The translations under genes were made by a program, and so were the position numbers. This document shows, piece by piece, positions 27,296 to 36,092 of a stretch of DNA of 54,628 nucleotides. This DNA comes from Leptolyngbya sp. FACHB-8 (GTDB lineage Bacteria > Cyanobacteriota > Cyanobacteriia > Elainellales > Elainellaceae). Position 1 is the stretch's first letter. Each line of letters begins with the position of its first letter. The notes beneath the pieces are model-generated. The model saw only the letters and a program-made list of their open reading frames with translations, made no database searches and had not been told where the DNA came from. Where the stretch lies: the NCBI RefSeq assembly GCF_014695575.1, contig NZ_JACJOO010000070.1, positions 1 to 54,628 on the forward strand, written 5' to 3'.

Positions 27296-27365
27296 TCAGA
27301 CCTTTATTCAGTTGGTTTAAAAAGAAAAATGTCTGACCTCATAAGCCCCCAAAGGTCAGACATTT

Positions 27366-27642
27366 CACCTGTAAGGACGCTTTCCTAACCAGAAAAGCCG
27401 ATCGACTTGATTGCCCCCTAGTCTTCACGACCTTTCTGAATGCGTTCTCCAGAAGTGATCTCATTGTGCATGGTTTAGCAGCTTTTTCACGTCCAGACAT
27501 ATACGGAATTTGTAACTTTTACCTCCAGCAATCCCTGAACCCACTCCGTGATTCCCGTAGTCTCCACTATTTCAGCAAACTCAAGCTGGAGTCTTCCTGT
27601 TACGGCTAGTGACAAATCTAAGCGTTAATCAGGATGAGTGGC
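27366..27642. other. Gene-free stretch before family B copy 3
   Basis: Nothing I can name on either strand; possible frames are short and lack a ribosome site. Confidence 0.4.
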
Positions 27643-27774
27643 CAGCAATTCTTATTTTGAAATCAGGCCCAAAAACCGCGAGCCTTTGGCTCACGGTTTT
27701 TGGGCATCAAAGCCAAGAGTTCATGCCCTACGGGCATGAACTCTTGGCTTTGATGCCCATACTGAGAATTGCTG
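27643..27774. mobile_element. Palindromic MITE-like element, family B copy 3 (different interior)
   Basis: A 132-bp element with the family B ends CAGCAATTCT and TGAGAATTGCTG, flanked by the 9-bp direct repeat ATGAGTGGC (27634-27642 and 27775-27783). The interior is unrelated to copies 1 and 2: it holds two hairpins, one CCCAAAAACCG with complement and one CATCAAAGCCAAGAGTTCAT with complement. It lies 74 bases upstream of the next gene. Confidence 0.9.
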
Positions 27775-27856
27775 ATGAGTGGCTCTACCATTTGGCGAGG
27801 ACGTTTTGGAGTGTTAGTCTCAAAGGACGTGCTAATGCGCTTTTTACCCTAATCCT

Positions 27857-28555
27857 ATGCTAATTCCGCTAACCCGCGCTAAATTTGAGGAACTCGTTCC
27901 CCGTTTCGCTACAGGAGAGCAATATCGCTACGCATCCGGGAAACTACCAGACTTCCTGAGACGCTTACTCATTTCCGTGGTGGGGTTACTGGTGGCATTT
28001 TTTTTCCGGGCCATCCTACCTGAAAGCTTTGCCATTTTGGAGTTTTTGTTGGGAATTACGACGGGCCTCTATTGGCTCTGGAGTCCTATCTACTGGGCCA
28101 GCCGTCGCAATGCTGAGATACGCCGTTATCCCTACGCAGGATTTTTGCAAGGAGAGGTGCTGGATGCTTTCCCAAGCGAGGAAGTGATTGGTACTGAGGA
28201 GACAGTGAACAAACGGGGGGAGTTGGTTGTTATCGAGAACCGAGAACGGCGGCTCAATTTAGAAATTGGAGATGAGGAGGGGTTTACAACCTTTTTGCAG
28301 GTCCCTCTACAACAGGCGCATCGAGCTATTCGACCGGGCGATCGCGCTGAACTGCTTGTAGTGTCCTACCGCCCTGACCTGAGCCGTATTGAGATGGTGT
28401 CAGATGTTTATCTGTCGGATTACAGTTTGTGGGTTAGCGATTATCCTTATGTCCGGCGTGACATGTTCGTTGAAGTCAGCCATCGTCTCGATCAGGAGTA
28501 CGCACCACCACCGCCACCGCCCCGCCGTCGTCGCCGTAGCCAAAGTCGCCGCTGA
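27857..28555 (+). CDS. Conserved cyanobacterial-type membrane protein (unknown function)
   Basis: A 232-residue protein with two adjacent hydrophobic helices (about residues 38-78: LLISVVGLLVAFFFRAIL, LLGITTGLYWLWSPIYW), then a soluble beta-rich domain (about 95-205) and a tail of six Pro followed by a run of Arg (PPPPPPRRRRRSQSRR). I know similar cyanobacterial proteins, sometimes mislabelled as a phosphate transport permease, but no function. The tail could interact with membrane surface or nucleic acid. The ATG at 27857 has no obvious Shine-Dalgarno. The hairpin at 28586 follows. Confidence 0.75.
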   Translation: MLIPLTRAKFEELVPRFATGEQYRYASGKLPDFLRRLLISVVGLLVAFFFRAILPESFAILEFLLGITTGLYWLWSPIYWASRRNAEIRRYPYAGFLQGEVLDAFPSEEVIGTEETVNKRGELVVIENRERRLNLEIGDEEGFTTFLQVPLQQAHRAIRPGDRAELLVVSYRPDLSRIEMVSDVYLSDYSLWVSDYPYVRRDMFVEVSHRLDQEYAPPPPPPRRRRRSQSRR

Positions 28556-28585
28556 TGCTAGTCCTACGTGACCGAAATCAACCCC

Positions 28586-28626
28586 TTTGAAAGAGAGTGG
28601 GTGCGAAGCACTCACCCTCTTTCAAA
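28586..28626 (+). terminator. Hairpin with GAA triloop
   Basis: Arms of 19 bases (TTTGAAAGAGAGTGGGTGC), with two mismatches, and a GAA loop in the context GTGCGAAGCAC. It lies 30 bases past the stop at 28555, so it may terminate the transcript. Confidence 0.55.
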
Positions 28627-28699
28627 TATAGGATTAAGCCGTCGAGTATTTGGGTATAGCCTGACGTAGTCTGATTCTGAGCGTACAGCACTATAGAAG

Positions 28700-28728
28700 C
28701 AAGGGTTGGAGTTTCACTCCAACCCTTG
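28700..28728. repeat. Perfect 13-bp inverted repeat with TTC loop
   Basis: Arms CAAGGGTTGGAGT and complement with loop TTC (GAA on the other strand). Confidence 0.75.
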
Positions 28729-28751
28729 TCTTTGGGCCTCATGTAAGTGCT

Positions 28752-28846
28752 TATAGCAATGTGCAAGTGCGTTAAGCATAGCAATGGTGGTGTGGGGCAC
28801 GAAGTGCCCCACACCACCTTACTTAATCAACGTGCACAGCGCTATA
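28752..28846. mobile_element. Palindromic element, family E copy 1
   Basis: About 95 bp. The right end reads GTGCACAGCGCTATA and the core GGTGGTGTGGGGCAC with complement, loop GAA. The left end is diverged (TATAGCAATGTGCA). It shares its ends and core style with the copy at 49072. No duplication is visible. It sits just past the 3' end of the next minus-strand gene. Confidence 0.65.
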
Positions 28847-28862
28847 GGACTGCAGTCTGTGC

Positions 28863-29603
28863 CTATCGGCGGCGAACTGCAATGGTGTAAGAGGGACGCT
28901 GCTTGGCTTCCCGCTGGGTCTTCACTAGACGGAAGTCATGATCCACATACACGTGCTCAAACAGCGGAGTTGCTCGGTAAGTCTTTTCAAAACGTTTGCG
29001 AGCATTGGAATCTAGTTTTTGCAGTTCCAACTCTCCATCAGACTCAGCCTTCTCTAGAATCTCTTGCAGACGTGTTTCGACGACGTTGTCAAACCACTCT
29101 TCAGCCCGGTCAATAGTGAGGGGAATAATGCGGCGGCGGAATGCCTGCTCAATTCCGATGTTTTTGATGCACCACTGTCCATCTTCCACGGCGAAGGATT
29201 GCATCACCATAAAATCATAGGCTGCTAGCAATGCCGAGAAGCGATTAAGGAACGAGAACTGGTTACCGGGGGCGTAGCGGGCAATATTAGCGTAATAACC
29301 ATGCTCTCGGAAGATTTGATACGACTGGTGGTGAACTCGGCCAGGCAGCGTATCGTGGAACGGAATGGTAGACCATACAGGCGACCAGACGCCCAATACC
29401 ACTGGAATTTGATCTTCAGGAACGGGGAATGGATTGCGCCGCTGCAACTCTTCGGCATAGGGCGTCAGTACATCTTTGAAGAAAGCGACTTTCTCCTTCA
29501 GAGGCTCAGCATCTCGACCGTTGATTAACTCCAGCACCTCTTGCTTTAGCTCATCAGTGGTGCGATCGCTTAGCTTATTGGGGCTAACAACAATTCCAAC
29601 CAT
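28863..29603 (-). CDS. Conserved protein, possibly PAP/fibrillin-like
   Basis: A 246-residue soluble protein without signal peptide or helices. The central segment VVLGVWSPVWSTIPFHDTLPG followed by QSYQIFREHGYYANIARYAPG resembles proteins I associate loosely with the plastid lipid-associated (PAP/fibrillin) group, but I am not certain. The N-terminal part (DRTTDELKQEVLELINGRD) is helical and the C-terminus ends in basic residues (YTIAVRRR). I chose ATG at 29603, preceded by CTGGAGT; the longer frame begins with TTG. It follows the hydrolase gene on the same strand by about 100 bases, so a common transcript is possible. A lipid-related role is inference. Confidence 0.6.
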   Translation of the reverse strand: MVGIVVSPNKLSDRTTDELKQEVLELINGRDAEPLKEKVAFFKDVLTPYAEELQRRNPFPVPEDQIPVVLGVWSPVWSTIPFHDTLPGRVHHQSYQIFREHGYYANIARYAPGNQFSFLNRFSALLAAYDFMVMQSFAVEDGQWCIKNIGIEQAFRRRIIPLTIDRAEEWFDNVVETRLQEILEKAESDGELELQKLDSNARKRFEKTYRATPLFEHVYVDHDFRLVKTQREAKQRPSYTIAVRRR

Positions 29604-29701
29604 GGTGGTACTCCAGAGTGATTTAGATACGAGATGGATGCGTTGAAAAGAGAGTGGTAATCTTACGAGCGCTGCTCGCAACAGTTACCGGTTTGAAAAC
29701 T

Positions 29702-30979
29702 TCAGGAGACGGTGGCTAGCATGACTTCTTGCCGAATCCAGTTCAGTAGTTCGCCGTTAACCCGTTCAGGGCACTCGTCATGAGCACAGTGCCCGGCGTC
29801 TTCCAATTCAATGAGTTTCAAGGTGGGGTTGTATTGCAGATAGCGGCGGGCCAGCTGGCTAGGAACCATGCGATCGCACTTGCCCCACAGTAGGAGTGAT
29901 GGAATCTTGAGCTGACTCAGAATCACGGGAATGTTGAGATGACATTGGGGGCTCAAAATCGCTTTGAGAATGGCGCAAAAGGCTCGGGCAGAATCCTTTT
30001 CTCGTGCAGGTTTGAGCAGAATCTCTAGCAATTCATCGGTGATAGCTTCCCCACAGGCATAGGCAACCTTGGCCCATTGGCGCACGATCCAGGGTTGCCG
30101 CAGAACATGAAAGAGGGGTTCCAGAATAACAGGGGAGAGAATGCACTGGTGAATCTTGGCGATCGCCCACTGCACCAGCTGCGGAATGGATTCTTGTTGT
30201 AAGGAGGTGTCAGGCAGGCTAATCATGGCAATCCCACGCACCATTTCTGGATACTTAGAAGCCAGTGCCAGACAGGTTAGAGACCCCAAAGAGTTACCTA
30301 CCAGAACCACAGGGACCTTAACGACTGATTTCCAAAACTCATAAACTTGCTCGGCCCACAAATCGAGCGAGTAGGAAACATCCGGTTTGTCCGATGCACC
30401 AAAGCCCAGCAGATCAATTGCATAGACACTATGGTGTTGACCTAAAACCGACATGTTTTGCCGCCAGTGTCCAATTGACCCACCAAAGCCATGAATCAGA
30501 ATCATAGGCACTTCGCTCTGTTCATTCAGCACAGCCGCATGGTGAATATTCCAGCCTTGCCAGGTCAAACTCTGCTGTTGTTTCCATCCTTCCAAAGGTT
30601 CTAGAACGACTTCTTCGGTAATGGTGATAGTGTTTGGCCGTATATCAGAGAGCTGCCCAACAGCATCAGAAAACTCATTCGTGTTGTTATTCAACTCAGC
30701 GACCCATTGCTCTAGCTCACCTCGCTCAGTCACTACAGCAGCGAAAGGCAAGCCCGCGACTAAACAAGCAACCTGCACCCATAGGAAAAAGCCCATTGCC
30801 TCATTTTGGCCAATCGCAACACCCACAAGAAACAAGGAAAAGGGAATTGCAGTGACTGCTAAAACAAGATAAGCTTTTACACCTTTTCCATAGGATTCTA
30901 AGGTTTCATTTAGCTGTTCAATGTCCCGTCTGAGAGATTCCCAAAATCCAAGAATCTCTACAGTCTGCTCGCTGCCCAT
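29702..30979 (-). CDS. Alpha/beta hydrolase with N-terminal membrane domain
   Basis: A 425-residue protein. An N-terminal domain (about 1-130) has two hydrophobic helices (AYLVLAVTAIPFSLFLVGVA, GFFLWVQVACLVAGLPFAA) and a charged segment, then an alpha/beta hydrolase domain (about 155-415). IHGFGGSIGHWR is the oxyanion region, VLVGNSLGSLTC holds the nucleophile Ser, LLWGKCDRMVP the acid Asp and DAGHCAHDE the catalytic His. The fused membrane anchor is uncommon for this fold. Substrate is unknown. ATG at 30979 is the start. It lies upstream of the PAP-like gene on the same strand. Confidence 0.85.
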   Translation of the reverse strand: MGSEQTVEILGFWESLRRDIEQLNETLESYGKGVKAYLVLAVTAIPFSLFLVGVAIGQNEAMGFFLWVQVACLVAGLPFAAVVTERGELEQWVAELNNNTNEFSDAVGQLSDIRPNTITITEEVVLEPLEGWKQQQSLTWQGWNIHHAAVLNEQSEVPMILIHGFGGSIGHWRQNMSVLGQHHSVYAIDLLGFGASDKPDVSYSLDLWAEQVYEFWKSVVKVPVVLVGNSLGSLTCLALASKYPEMVRGIAMISLPDTSLQQESIPQLVQWAIAKIHQCILSPVILEPLFHVLRQPWIVRQWAKVAYACGEAITDELLEILLKPAREKDSARAFCAILKAILSPQCHLNIPVILSQLKIPSLLLWGKCDRMVPSQLARRYLQYNPTLKLIELEDAGHCAHDECPERVNGELLNWIRQEVMLATVS

Positions 30980-31727
30980 GATGTCCTTGCCTTGCTTTTT
31001 GATGCGTAGTTAAGAGCTAAAAGAAGTGAATTAGGGAACTTAATTAACACTTCTTTGGAAGCGAAAAAAACAGAGTTCGGTGAATGCGAAAAAAAATATA
31101 ACCCTGTTATTAAGAATCTTGTACTTAATTCAGTTGAATAACCTCTTCCTGCGGGGATATGTGGCGATCACCCATTCAGGGTAAGCTCCGAAGAGCCCTA
31201 GTAGTAGGCCTTTCAGTAACTAGCTTGTCTGCCATTTTATATAATCCATTGTCTATAGTTGAAAAACTAAAAGTGATAGAAAAGCACTCTTCAAATCAAC
31301 CTTGAGAGTTAGAAAAGTATTAGAAGTACGGCTATAGCTGTAAAGCTTGTAACAAAAGGGGAGAGGGAAGCAAAGTTTTCCTTTCCTTTCATTCAACTAT
31401 TTAGGTCGATCGGAATAGGCCTTTCTATTACATCGCAATCTTTAGTATTCTTTGGCAGATGAAGTGAAATGCGTCTGTCCTTTTCTCCAGACAACATTTA
31501 CAAACTAAACAAGAACGCTATAACGACGTTGATTGATCAGTAGGCGACATAATTCAATATGGAGCCAAAATGCTGAGCTACTCGTGCAGAGAACGGTACA
31601 GCATCTTAGGTTTTATGGTGATTTGAGGTGGGCCGCTTACCGAAAGGAGAGAGGTAGCGGACAACACGGTTCTTCTCCTTTCAACACAAGTGCGTGGTAA
31701 CCGCCAGAGCATTCTGCGTTTACAGCA
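30980..31727. other. Gene-free stretch, about 750 bases
   Basis: AT-rich and without convincing frames. It presumably includes the hydrolase promoter. Small frames at 31637 and beyond on the minus strand overlap the hairpins that follow and are not believable. Confidence 0.45.
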
Positions 31728-31777
31728 CTGATTATTTCTGAAGAGCCTTTGGAGTAAAGCTTTTCAGAAATAATCAG
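31728..31777. repeat. Perfect 15-bp inverted repeat CTGATTATTTCTGAA
   Basis: Arms CTGATTATTTCTGAA and complement with a 20-base spacer, 20 bases left of the next palindrome. No duplication is visible. Confidence 0.75.
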
Positions 31778-31797
31778 TTTTAACTCAGCATTAGTTC

Positions 31798-31872
31798 GGA
31801 CAGTTTTTCTGAAACCCTTGATTTTGCGTGCGCTTCGCGCACGCAAAATCAAGGGTTTCGGAAAAACTGTCC
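31798..31872. repeat. Perfect 75-bp palindrome with TTC loop
   Basis: Ends GGACAGTTTTTCTGAAACCC and complement (one mismatch); core GCGTGCGC-TTC-GCGCACGC, identical to the core of the second hairpin in family A copy 1. No target duplication is visible. The shared core and different arms point to exchange of hairpin cores between families. Confidence 0.85.
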
Positions 31873-32018
31873 AGAGTATTGCTCAGGTGAAACCGCAACA
31901 TCCTACCTGCCAGAATTTGGCAGCCTGTCAAAATTGATAGGGTGAACTGCTAGATTCCTAAGACTTATGGCATCCGATGTGGCTTTGAATGTTTAAGGTT
32001 GTTGCTTGGGCCAGCTGC

Positions 32019-32648
32019 CTACAGCACATTACTCGCTTCCTTCCCATAGGCTTGCCAGGCCAAATCGACTAGACCGTTGACAATGGCAGCCGCTACGACT
32101 GAGTTGCCCTTACGGCCTTCAATTCGAATGTGGGGAATGAGAGAGTTAGTTAGGCGCTCTAAAGCTGCATCCACACCAACAAATCCAGCCGGAGTCCCAA
32201 TCACGAGTGCGGGTTTGATTTCTTCCGTTTCGATCAGTTCCACCAGGGTCGTGAGGGCGGTTTGCGCCTGCCCTACTACGAAAATGGCTTCTGGGTAGCG
32301 CCGTGCCAGGGTTTCGATGCCCCACGCGGCACGGGCTTTTTCTCTCTGGGGACGGGTTAGGGCATCGAGGCTACAGTAGACAGGATTTGCAAAGGTGCTT
32401 TGCGTCGTCGGCGTAATCCCGACCTGCACCATAGGAACGTCGACAACAATGGTGCTACGGGCTGCAAGAGCAGCAGCACCCGCTTGAAGGGCACTGTCAG
32501 AGAATCGGATCAAGTTTTTGTAATCAAAATCTGCAGTGGCATAAATTACCCGTCGAACAATTTCGTACTCCGACGGGGAAAAGGTATGGGCTCCAATCTC
32601 GCGATCGATGATCTGAAGGCTTTGAGCGTCCGTGACGTGCCACTCCAT
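32019..32648 (-). CDS. cobH: Precorrin-8X/cobalt-precorrin-8 methylmutase
   Basis: A 209-residue single-domain CobH/CbiC. The N-terminal part (MEWHVTDAQSLQIIDREIG) and the core segments ATADFDYKNLIRFSD, TIVVDVPMVQVGI and ALVIGTPAGFVGVDAALE are characteristic, and GRKGNSVVAAAIVNGLVDLA closes the protein. It moves the methyl group from C-11 to C-12 on the way to hydrogenobyrinic acid/cobyrinic acid in corrin synthesis. Only this cobalamin gene is in the window, consistent with dispersed cyanobacterial cob genes. The start is ATG at 32648. Confidence 0.93.
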   Translation of the reverse strand: MEWHVTDAQSLQIIDREIGAHTFSPSEYEIVRRVIYATADFDYKNLIRFSDSALQAGAAALAARSTIVVDVPMVQVGITPTTQSTFANPVYCSLDALTRPQREKARAAWGIETLARRYPEAIFVVGQAQTALTTLVELIETEEIKPALVIGTPAGFVGVDAALERLTNSLIPHIRIEGRKGNSVVAAAIVNGLVDLAWQAYGKEASNVL

Positions 32649-32883
32649 GATAAAACTCAGGTACTCAGGTGATGGGTCAATGAAGGCATATTGACCTTCA
32701 ATGTTACATAGTTTTGAGGCAGAGCCTGGCGAGTTTCTACAAAACTATGAATTTTGTATGGCTGCTGGGACCTGAGCAGGAAAATCTAAAATTTACATTG
32801 ACTGCTGCCTTGCAACCGCAAATAATGATTTCAGCTACGTTTGATAGACTAACGCTCCTAATTTTTACTTGCTGAGTGAAGCT

Positions 32884-32925
32884 ATGAAATGGGATGTGGA
32901 ACTGCGTTTCTACATCCCATTTCAT
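32884..32925. repeat. 14-bp inverted repeat ATGAAATGGGATGT
   Basis: Arms of 14 bases with a 14-base spacer, upstream of cobH. Confidence 0.65.
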
Positions 32926-32936
32926 GGGAAAAATTG

Positions 32937-32979
32937 AACATAAAAATTGCGTAGCACTGCGCTACGCAATTTTTATGTT
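32937..32979. terminator. 19-bp palindrome between psb32 and cobH
   Basis: Arms AACATAAAAATTGCGTAGC with complement and a 5-base loop, 20 bases past the stop codon of psb32 on the minus strand. The A/T-rich stem base supplies a T-run for either strand. Likely terminator. Confidence 0.6.
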
Positions 32980-32998
32980 TGAGCAATAGGGGAATTCT

Positions 32999-33808
32999 CT
33001 AATTTTCGGACGAAGCCGATGGATTCAGCATGGGAGACAGGTAAGCAACCAGAAAACCCATCAAGAAGCCGGCCACGTTACGCGCTAGAGGAAGCCAATC
33101 AGAAGTTCGGGTAATCACAGGAGCAATTCCAAACGCAATGAACAGAATGCCCCAGAGAGGTGAGAAAATCAGTGCCCATTGCCACGCGACAATCTGGCCT
33201 GACTCACGAGGCTGCGCCGCGAAGCCGCAAATGATACCGCCTAGCACTGAGGTGATTAGCGTTAAAATCCACTGCTCTTTGGGAAGGCCAGGAACAACAT
33301 TACAGCCACCCTGTCGAAGGCACTCCTCGACTGACGTTAATGCGCCAAGAATAGAACCGTCTTCCCCTTGCTCCCGGACAAAGAACTGATTGCCGTAGCG
33401 GGTTTGAAGCTCAATCCAAAAGGTGCGGGGAAGTAACTCGTAAAACGCGTCTCCCACACTGAAATTCAGCAAATTACCACCCCGTGGGTCGGCAACGAGG
33501 AGTAAGCTTTTTTCGTCAAGCTTCCAAAAATCCTTAACAGCACGACCCGGCGTGCGATCGAACTGGGTTAGCACGCGTAGCTTCCAGCCCGTTTCCTGCT
33601 CAAACTCATCCAGATGGCGGTCGAGATCTTCCTGCTGAATAGAAGTTAAGGAGTCCGCCAGGTCGATGATGTTGGTGGGATTGTCAGGTAACAACTCAGG
33701 GTTATCGTAGGCCCAGGCAGCGGGAGCGATCGCCCAACTCAACGCTACCAAAGCAACTATCACCACACCTTTAAGCACTTTGTTGAACTGCGATCGCACC
33801 GATATCAT
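32999..33808 (-). CDS. psb32: Psb32/TLP18.3-like TPM-domain protein
   Basis: A 269-residue protein with an N-terminal signal (VIVALVALSWAIAPAAWA, cleavage after AWA), a TPM domain (about 40-160: NIIDLADSLTSIQQEDLDRHL, ETGWKLRVLTQFD, LLLVADPRGGNLLNFSVG) and two C-terminal transmembrane segments (about 180-265). This is the layout of Psb32/TLP18.3, which supports PSII repair and D1 turnover in light stress on the lumenal side. The start is ATG at 33808; the frame extends by two codons to a TTG. The palindrome at 32937 follows the gene. Confidence 0.87.
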   Translation of the reverse strand: MISVRSQFNKVLKGVVIVALVALSWAIAPAAWAYDNPELLPDNPTNIIDLADSLTSIQQEDLDRHLDEFEQETGWKLRVLTQFDRTPGRAVKDFWKLDEKSLLLVADPRGGNLLNFSVGDAFYELLPRTFWIELQTRYGNQFFVREQGEDGSILGALTSVEECLRQGGCNVVPGLPKEQWILTLITSVLGGIICGFAAQPRESGQIVAWQWALIFSPLWGILFIAFGIAPVITRTSDWLPLARNVAGFLMGFLVAYLSPMLNPSASSEN

Positions 33809-34380
33809 ATTCAACCCGGCCTCGAACTATTGGATCGATATACTAAACCCGAATTCTAAGTCACGACAAATCATGAAGAAGAAATGCCAGTTATTTACAA
33901 TTCGTAACTCTAATTTAATATAAAATCGAGGTTTATGGCTATGGGGCAAGCATCTTCATGGGGTCAAATGGCCCTTGTTGAGCATGAATTAAGGCCAAAG
34001 TTCCTCTGTACCAAGGGCTACGAGATTTTTGTAAATCTCGTACTTAACGTTCGTTAAACTTTAGGGCTAGGTTTCCAACCGTACACAAGGCATTAGGTGT
34101 GAAATATTCTATACCTTATGTACTGAACCCATTTGTGCACTGCTGTAGTACCCCATTTGGGTTATGGTATGGCCTTATGAAAAAATCTGGGCTTGCGATC
34201 GCCTCTCGAATGCCAGCGATCGCAAGCCCAGTTCTGAAACATTAGTAGCGGCCGTGTTTCTTGGAAAATGGTACTTTGTTCCTGGGGTGGGCCATGACCA
34301 TTTGACCTTCAACACTTTATACGGCTCGCCTTTGCGAAGGCTGATGCCATATTGTCTGTTCTTACAAAAGCCCTGCGCTG
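33809..34380. other. Gene-free stretch with two hairpins
   Basis: A small hairpin at 34019-34042 (TACGAGATTT and complement) and a 16-bp perfect stem at 34187-34231 (CTGGGCTTGCGATCGC with complement), which includes two HIP1 sites. The latter could end transcription of the DUF948 gene. Nothing else can be named. Confidence 0.5.
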
Positions 34381-34965
34381 TTATACAGAGTCGGCGTTCT
34401 GCGATCGCCCTCGATGCCCAGGTCGTTCTGGGTTGCCATAAGATGGCTCCTCGAAGTCTTCATCGTAGGCGGCGAGCTCTTCGGCGTCATAGTCTTCGTA
34501 GTCGTAGTCGTCTGACAAATCCTCAATGGCATGGGTCGTACTGGCAGGAAGCTGATCATAAACCCGTTCCGCTTCTTCGTTCCAGGCAGTGTTGCCATTG
34601 GGAGATTGGGTAAACGACTGCCAAGCCGCGCGAAAGCCGACCATAAAGCTGCGTGTTGTCTTTTGGGCTTTTTGGGCTCTTTGCCGTACCGAGGTGACGC
34701 TACGATCGACCTGCCGAACAATACGTCCGGCACTCTGAACACCTTCGCTGACTTCATCCGTCAGGTCCGTAATTTCTAACCCCGTTAAGCGAATCGCCTC
34801 CAGCGTTGGGGGCAGTTCGCGGTTGAGTGTGTCAAACAATTTTTCGGCACTACGGGCGGCCCGTGCCAATTCTCTCAAGGCCGGAAGGGCCGCCATCAAC
34901 ACTGCAGTGAGGGAAACGGCCACCAGGAGGAGTGATAGTCCCAGCCAAAATAGGGGGTCAACCAC
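34381..34965 (-). CDS. DUF948-like membrane-anchored coiled-coil protein
   Basis: A 194-residue protein. An N-terminal helix (LFWLGLSLLLVAVSLTAVLMAALPAL) anchors it, then coiled-coil residues (ELARAARSAEKLFDTLNREL through QVDRSVTSVRQRAQKAQ) of the DUF948 type, and a very acidic tail (DLSDDYDYEDYDAEELAAYDEDFEE) followed by a short basic end. Function is unknown; DUF948 and YtxH proteins are stress-associated envelope proteins. It lies 13 bases downstream of the YtxH-like gene on the same strand, an operon. Confidence 0.8.
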   Translation of the reverse strand: MVDPLFWLGLSLLLVAVSLTAVLMAALPALRELARAARSAEKLFDTLNRELPPTLEAIRLTGLEITDLTDEVSEGVQSAGRIVRQVDRSVTSVRQRAQKAQKTTRSFMVGFRAAWQSFTQSPNGNTAWNEEAERVYDQLPASTTHAIEDLSDDYDYEDYDAEELAAYDEDFEEPSYGNPERPGHRGRSQNADSV

Positions 34966-34978
34966 GGCGCTTGCTCAA

Positions 34979-35320
34979 TTACGCAGGGTCACGGGGATGG
35001 GAGGCAACCTCAGTTGCCTCAGCCTGAGGGCGTTCACGTTGGCTGGCTTCAACCCCAACGGCGATCGCCTGCTTCAGACGTGTTAAGGTGCCATCCCAGT
35101 TCTGAACGGCTTTGCCCGACAATCGACCCGCCTGAAGTTGGACGGAAGAGGAGAGATCCTCTGCCAGTTCAGGCAGTGCATCCGCTGACTTTTTGAGCAG
35201 TTTTCGGGTTTCACGACCCGAACGGGGGGCTAGCATCAGCCCGGTTACGGCACCCGCTGCCGCACCTAATAACATACCCACGACAAATGCTCCGCTTGCT
35301 CCTGAACGATTGTCTGCCAT
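34979..35320 (-). CDS. YtxH-domain protein
   Basis: A 113-residue protein with the glycine-rich N-terminal helix of YtxH: GAFVVGMLLGAAAGAVTGLMLAP-RSGRETRKLLKK. The soluble part has a helical, acidic middle and a hydrophilic tail (QRERPQAEATEV). Such proteins are anchored by the first helix and respond to envelope stress; the mechanism is unknown. It is the first gene of an apparent pair with the DUF948 protein (gap 13 bases). The start is ATG at 35320. Confidence 0.87.
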   Translation of the reverse strand: MADNRSGASGAFVVGMLLGAAAGAVTGLMLAPRSGRETRKLLKKSADALPELAEDLSSSVQLQAGRLSGKAVQNWDGTLTRLKQAIAVGVEASQRERPQAEATEVASHPRDPA

Positions 35321-35506
35321 GCCTCGCTATCTTGCTCCTGCCAATGGTTGGGCCAGTCAGGCGGCCTTGCGCTTTAAGCTTAACATTCACTGGCTCCAAA
35401 TGACTGAAAGCAGCGCCCTGGGCCATTAATTCTCATTTTTGTGTTGCAGTATCACTCATTTTGGTGGGTAGAACTTATGATTTTGTCCCCTACTATTGAC
35501 CTGCTA

Positions 35507-35872
35507 TCAAGACCGTTTTGAGAAACGGCGATCGCGTCTCTTCTGGCGAACCCCCTTTCCCCCAGTCTCCCGCTGCCAAGGTAAGCCACCCCGCCAGAGC
35601 GTCAGCCCTAGATTGACAACGGTTAGTGCCTGGCGTACTTGCTGAAGTTGCGGAATCAGTTGTTGATAACGTTGCCGTAACTGAGCCACGCCCAGTTGCC
35701 CCTGAAAAATTGCCTCAGGTGCTCCATATAGCACCTGGTGGGTATTTTGCTCAGCGTTGCTCAGCACGTTGGCTGCATGGGATAGAACCTGGCTAAACCG
35801 CCAAATCCGCCAGGCCGCATAGAGACATAGCAGAGACAGGACAATGTTCGCCAGCACAACAATCGTCAACAT
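35507..35872 (-). CDS. Single-helix hypothetical protein
   Basis: A 121-residue protein with an N-terminal hydrophobic helix (IVVLANIVLSLLCLYAAWRIW), a middle helical section (NAEQNTHQVLYGAPEAIFQG, RQRYQQLIPQLQQVRQAL) and a basic, charged C-terminus (KGVRQKRRDRRFSKRS). I chose ATG at 35872; TTG at 35899 is possible. It is about 185 bases upstream of the YtxH gene on the same strand. No family recognised. Confidence 0.65.
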   Translation of the reverse strand: MLTIVVLANIVLSLLCLYAAWRIWRFSQVLSHAANVLSNAEQNTHQVLYGAPEAIFQGQLGVAQLRQRYQQLIPQLQQVRQALTVVNLGLTLWRGGLPWQRETGGKGVRQKRRDRRFSKRS

Positions 35873-36092
35873 GGAGCAGGGGAAAGCAATGAATACCAAG
35901 CAGTGCTTAATCTTCCTTCAATCATCTCATATTCATTTATTCATTTTGTTAGGACAGTAGGAGATTGCCAGCACAGGCTATCTGGAATAGAACTCCTCTA
36001 AACTGAAGCCTAACAGACAGGCGTGAGCTACCAGGTCAGGTTCGAGAACCGTAAAACAGCATTTTCCTTGTAAAAACCTGAGGATACCGCCT

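Noticed and set aside
27366-27500. Short minus-strand peptide frames after the methyltransferase (17-53 residues)
   Set aside because: No Shine-Dalgarno, several alternative frames of equal quality.
31637-31852. 71-residue minus-strand frame
   Set aside because: It crosses two long palindromes and reads their arms; no ribosome site.
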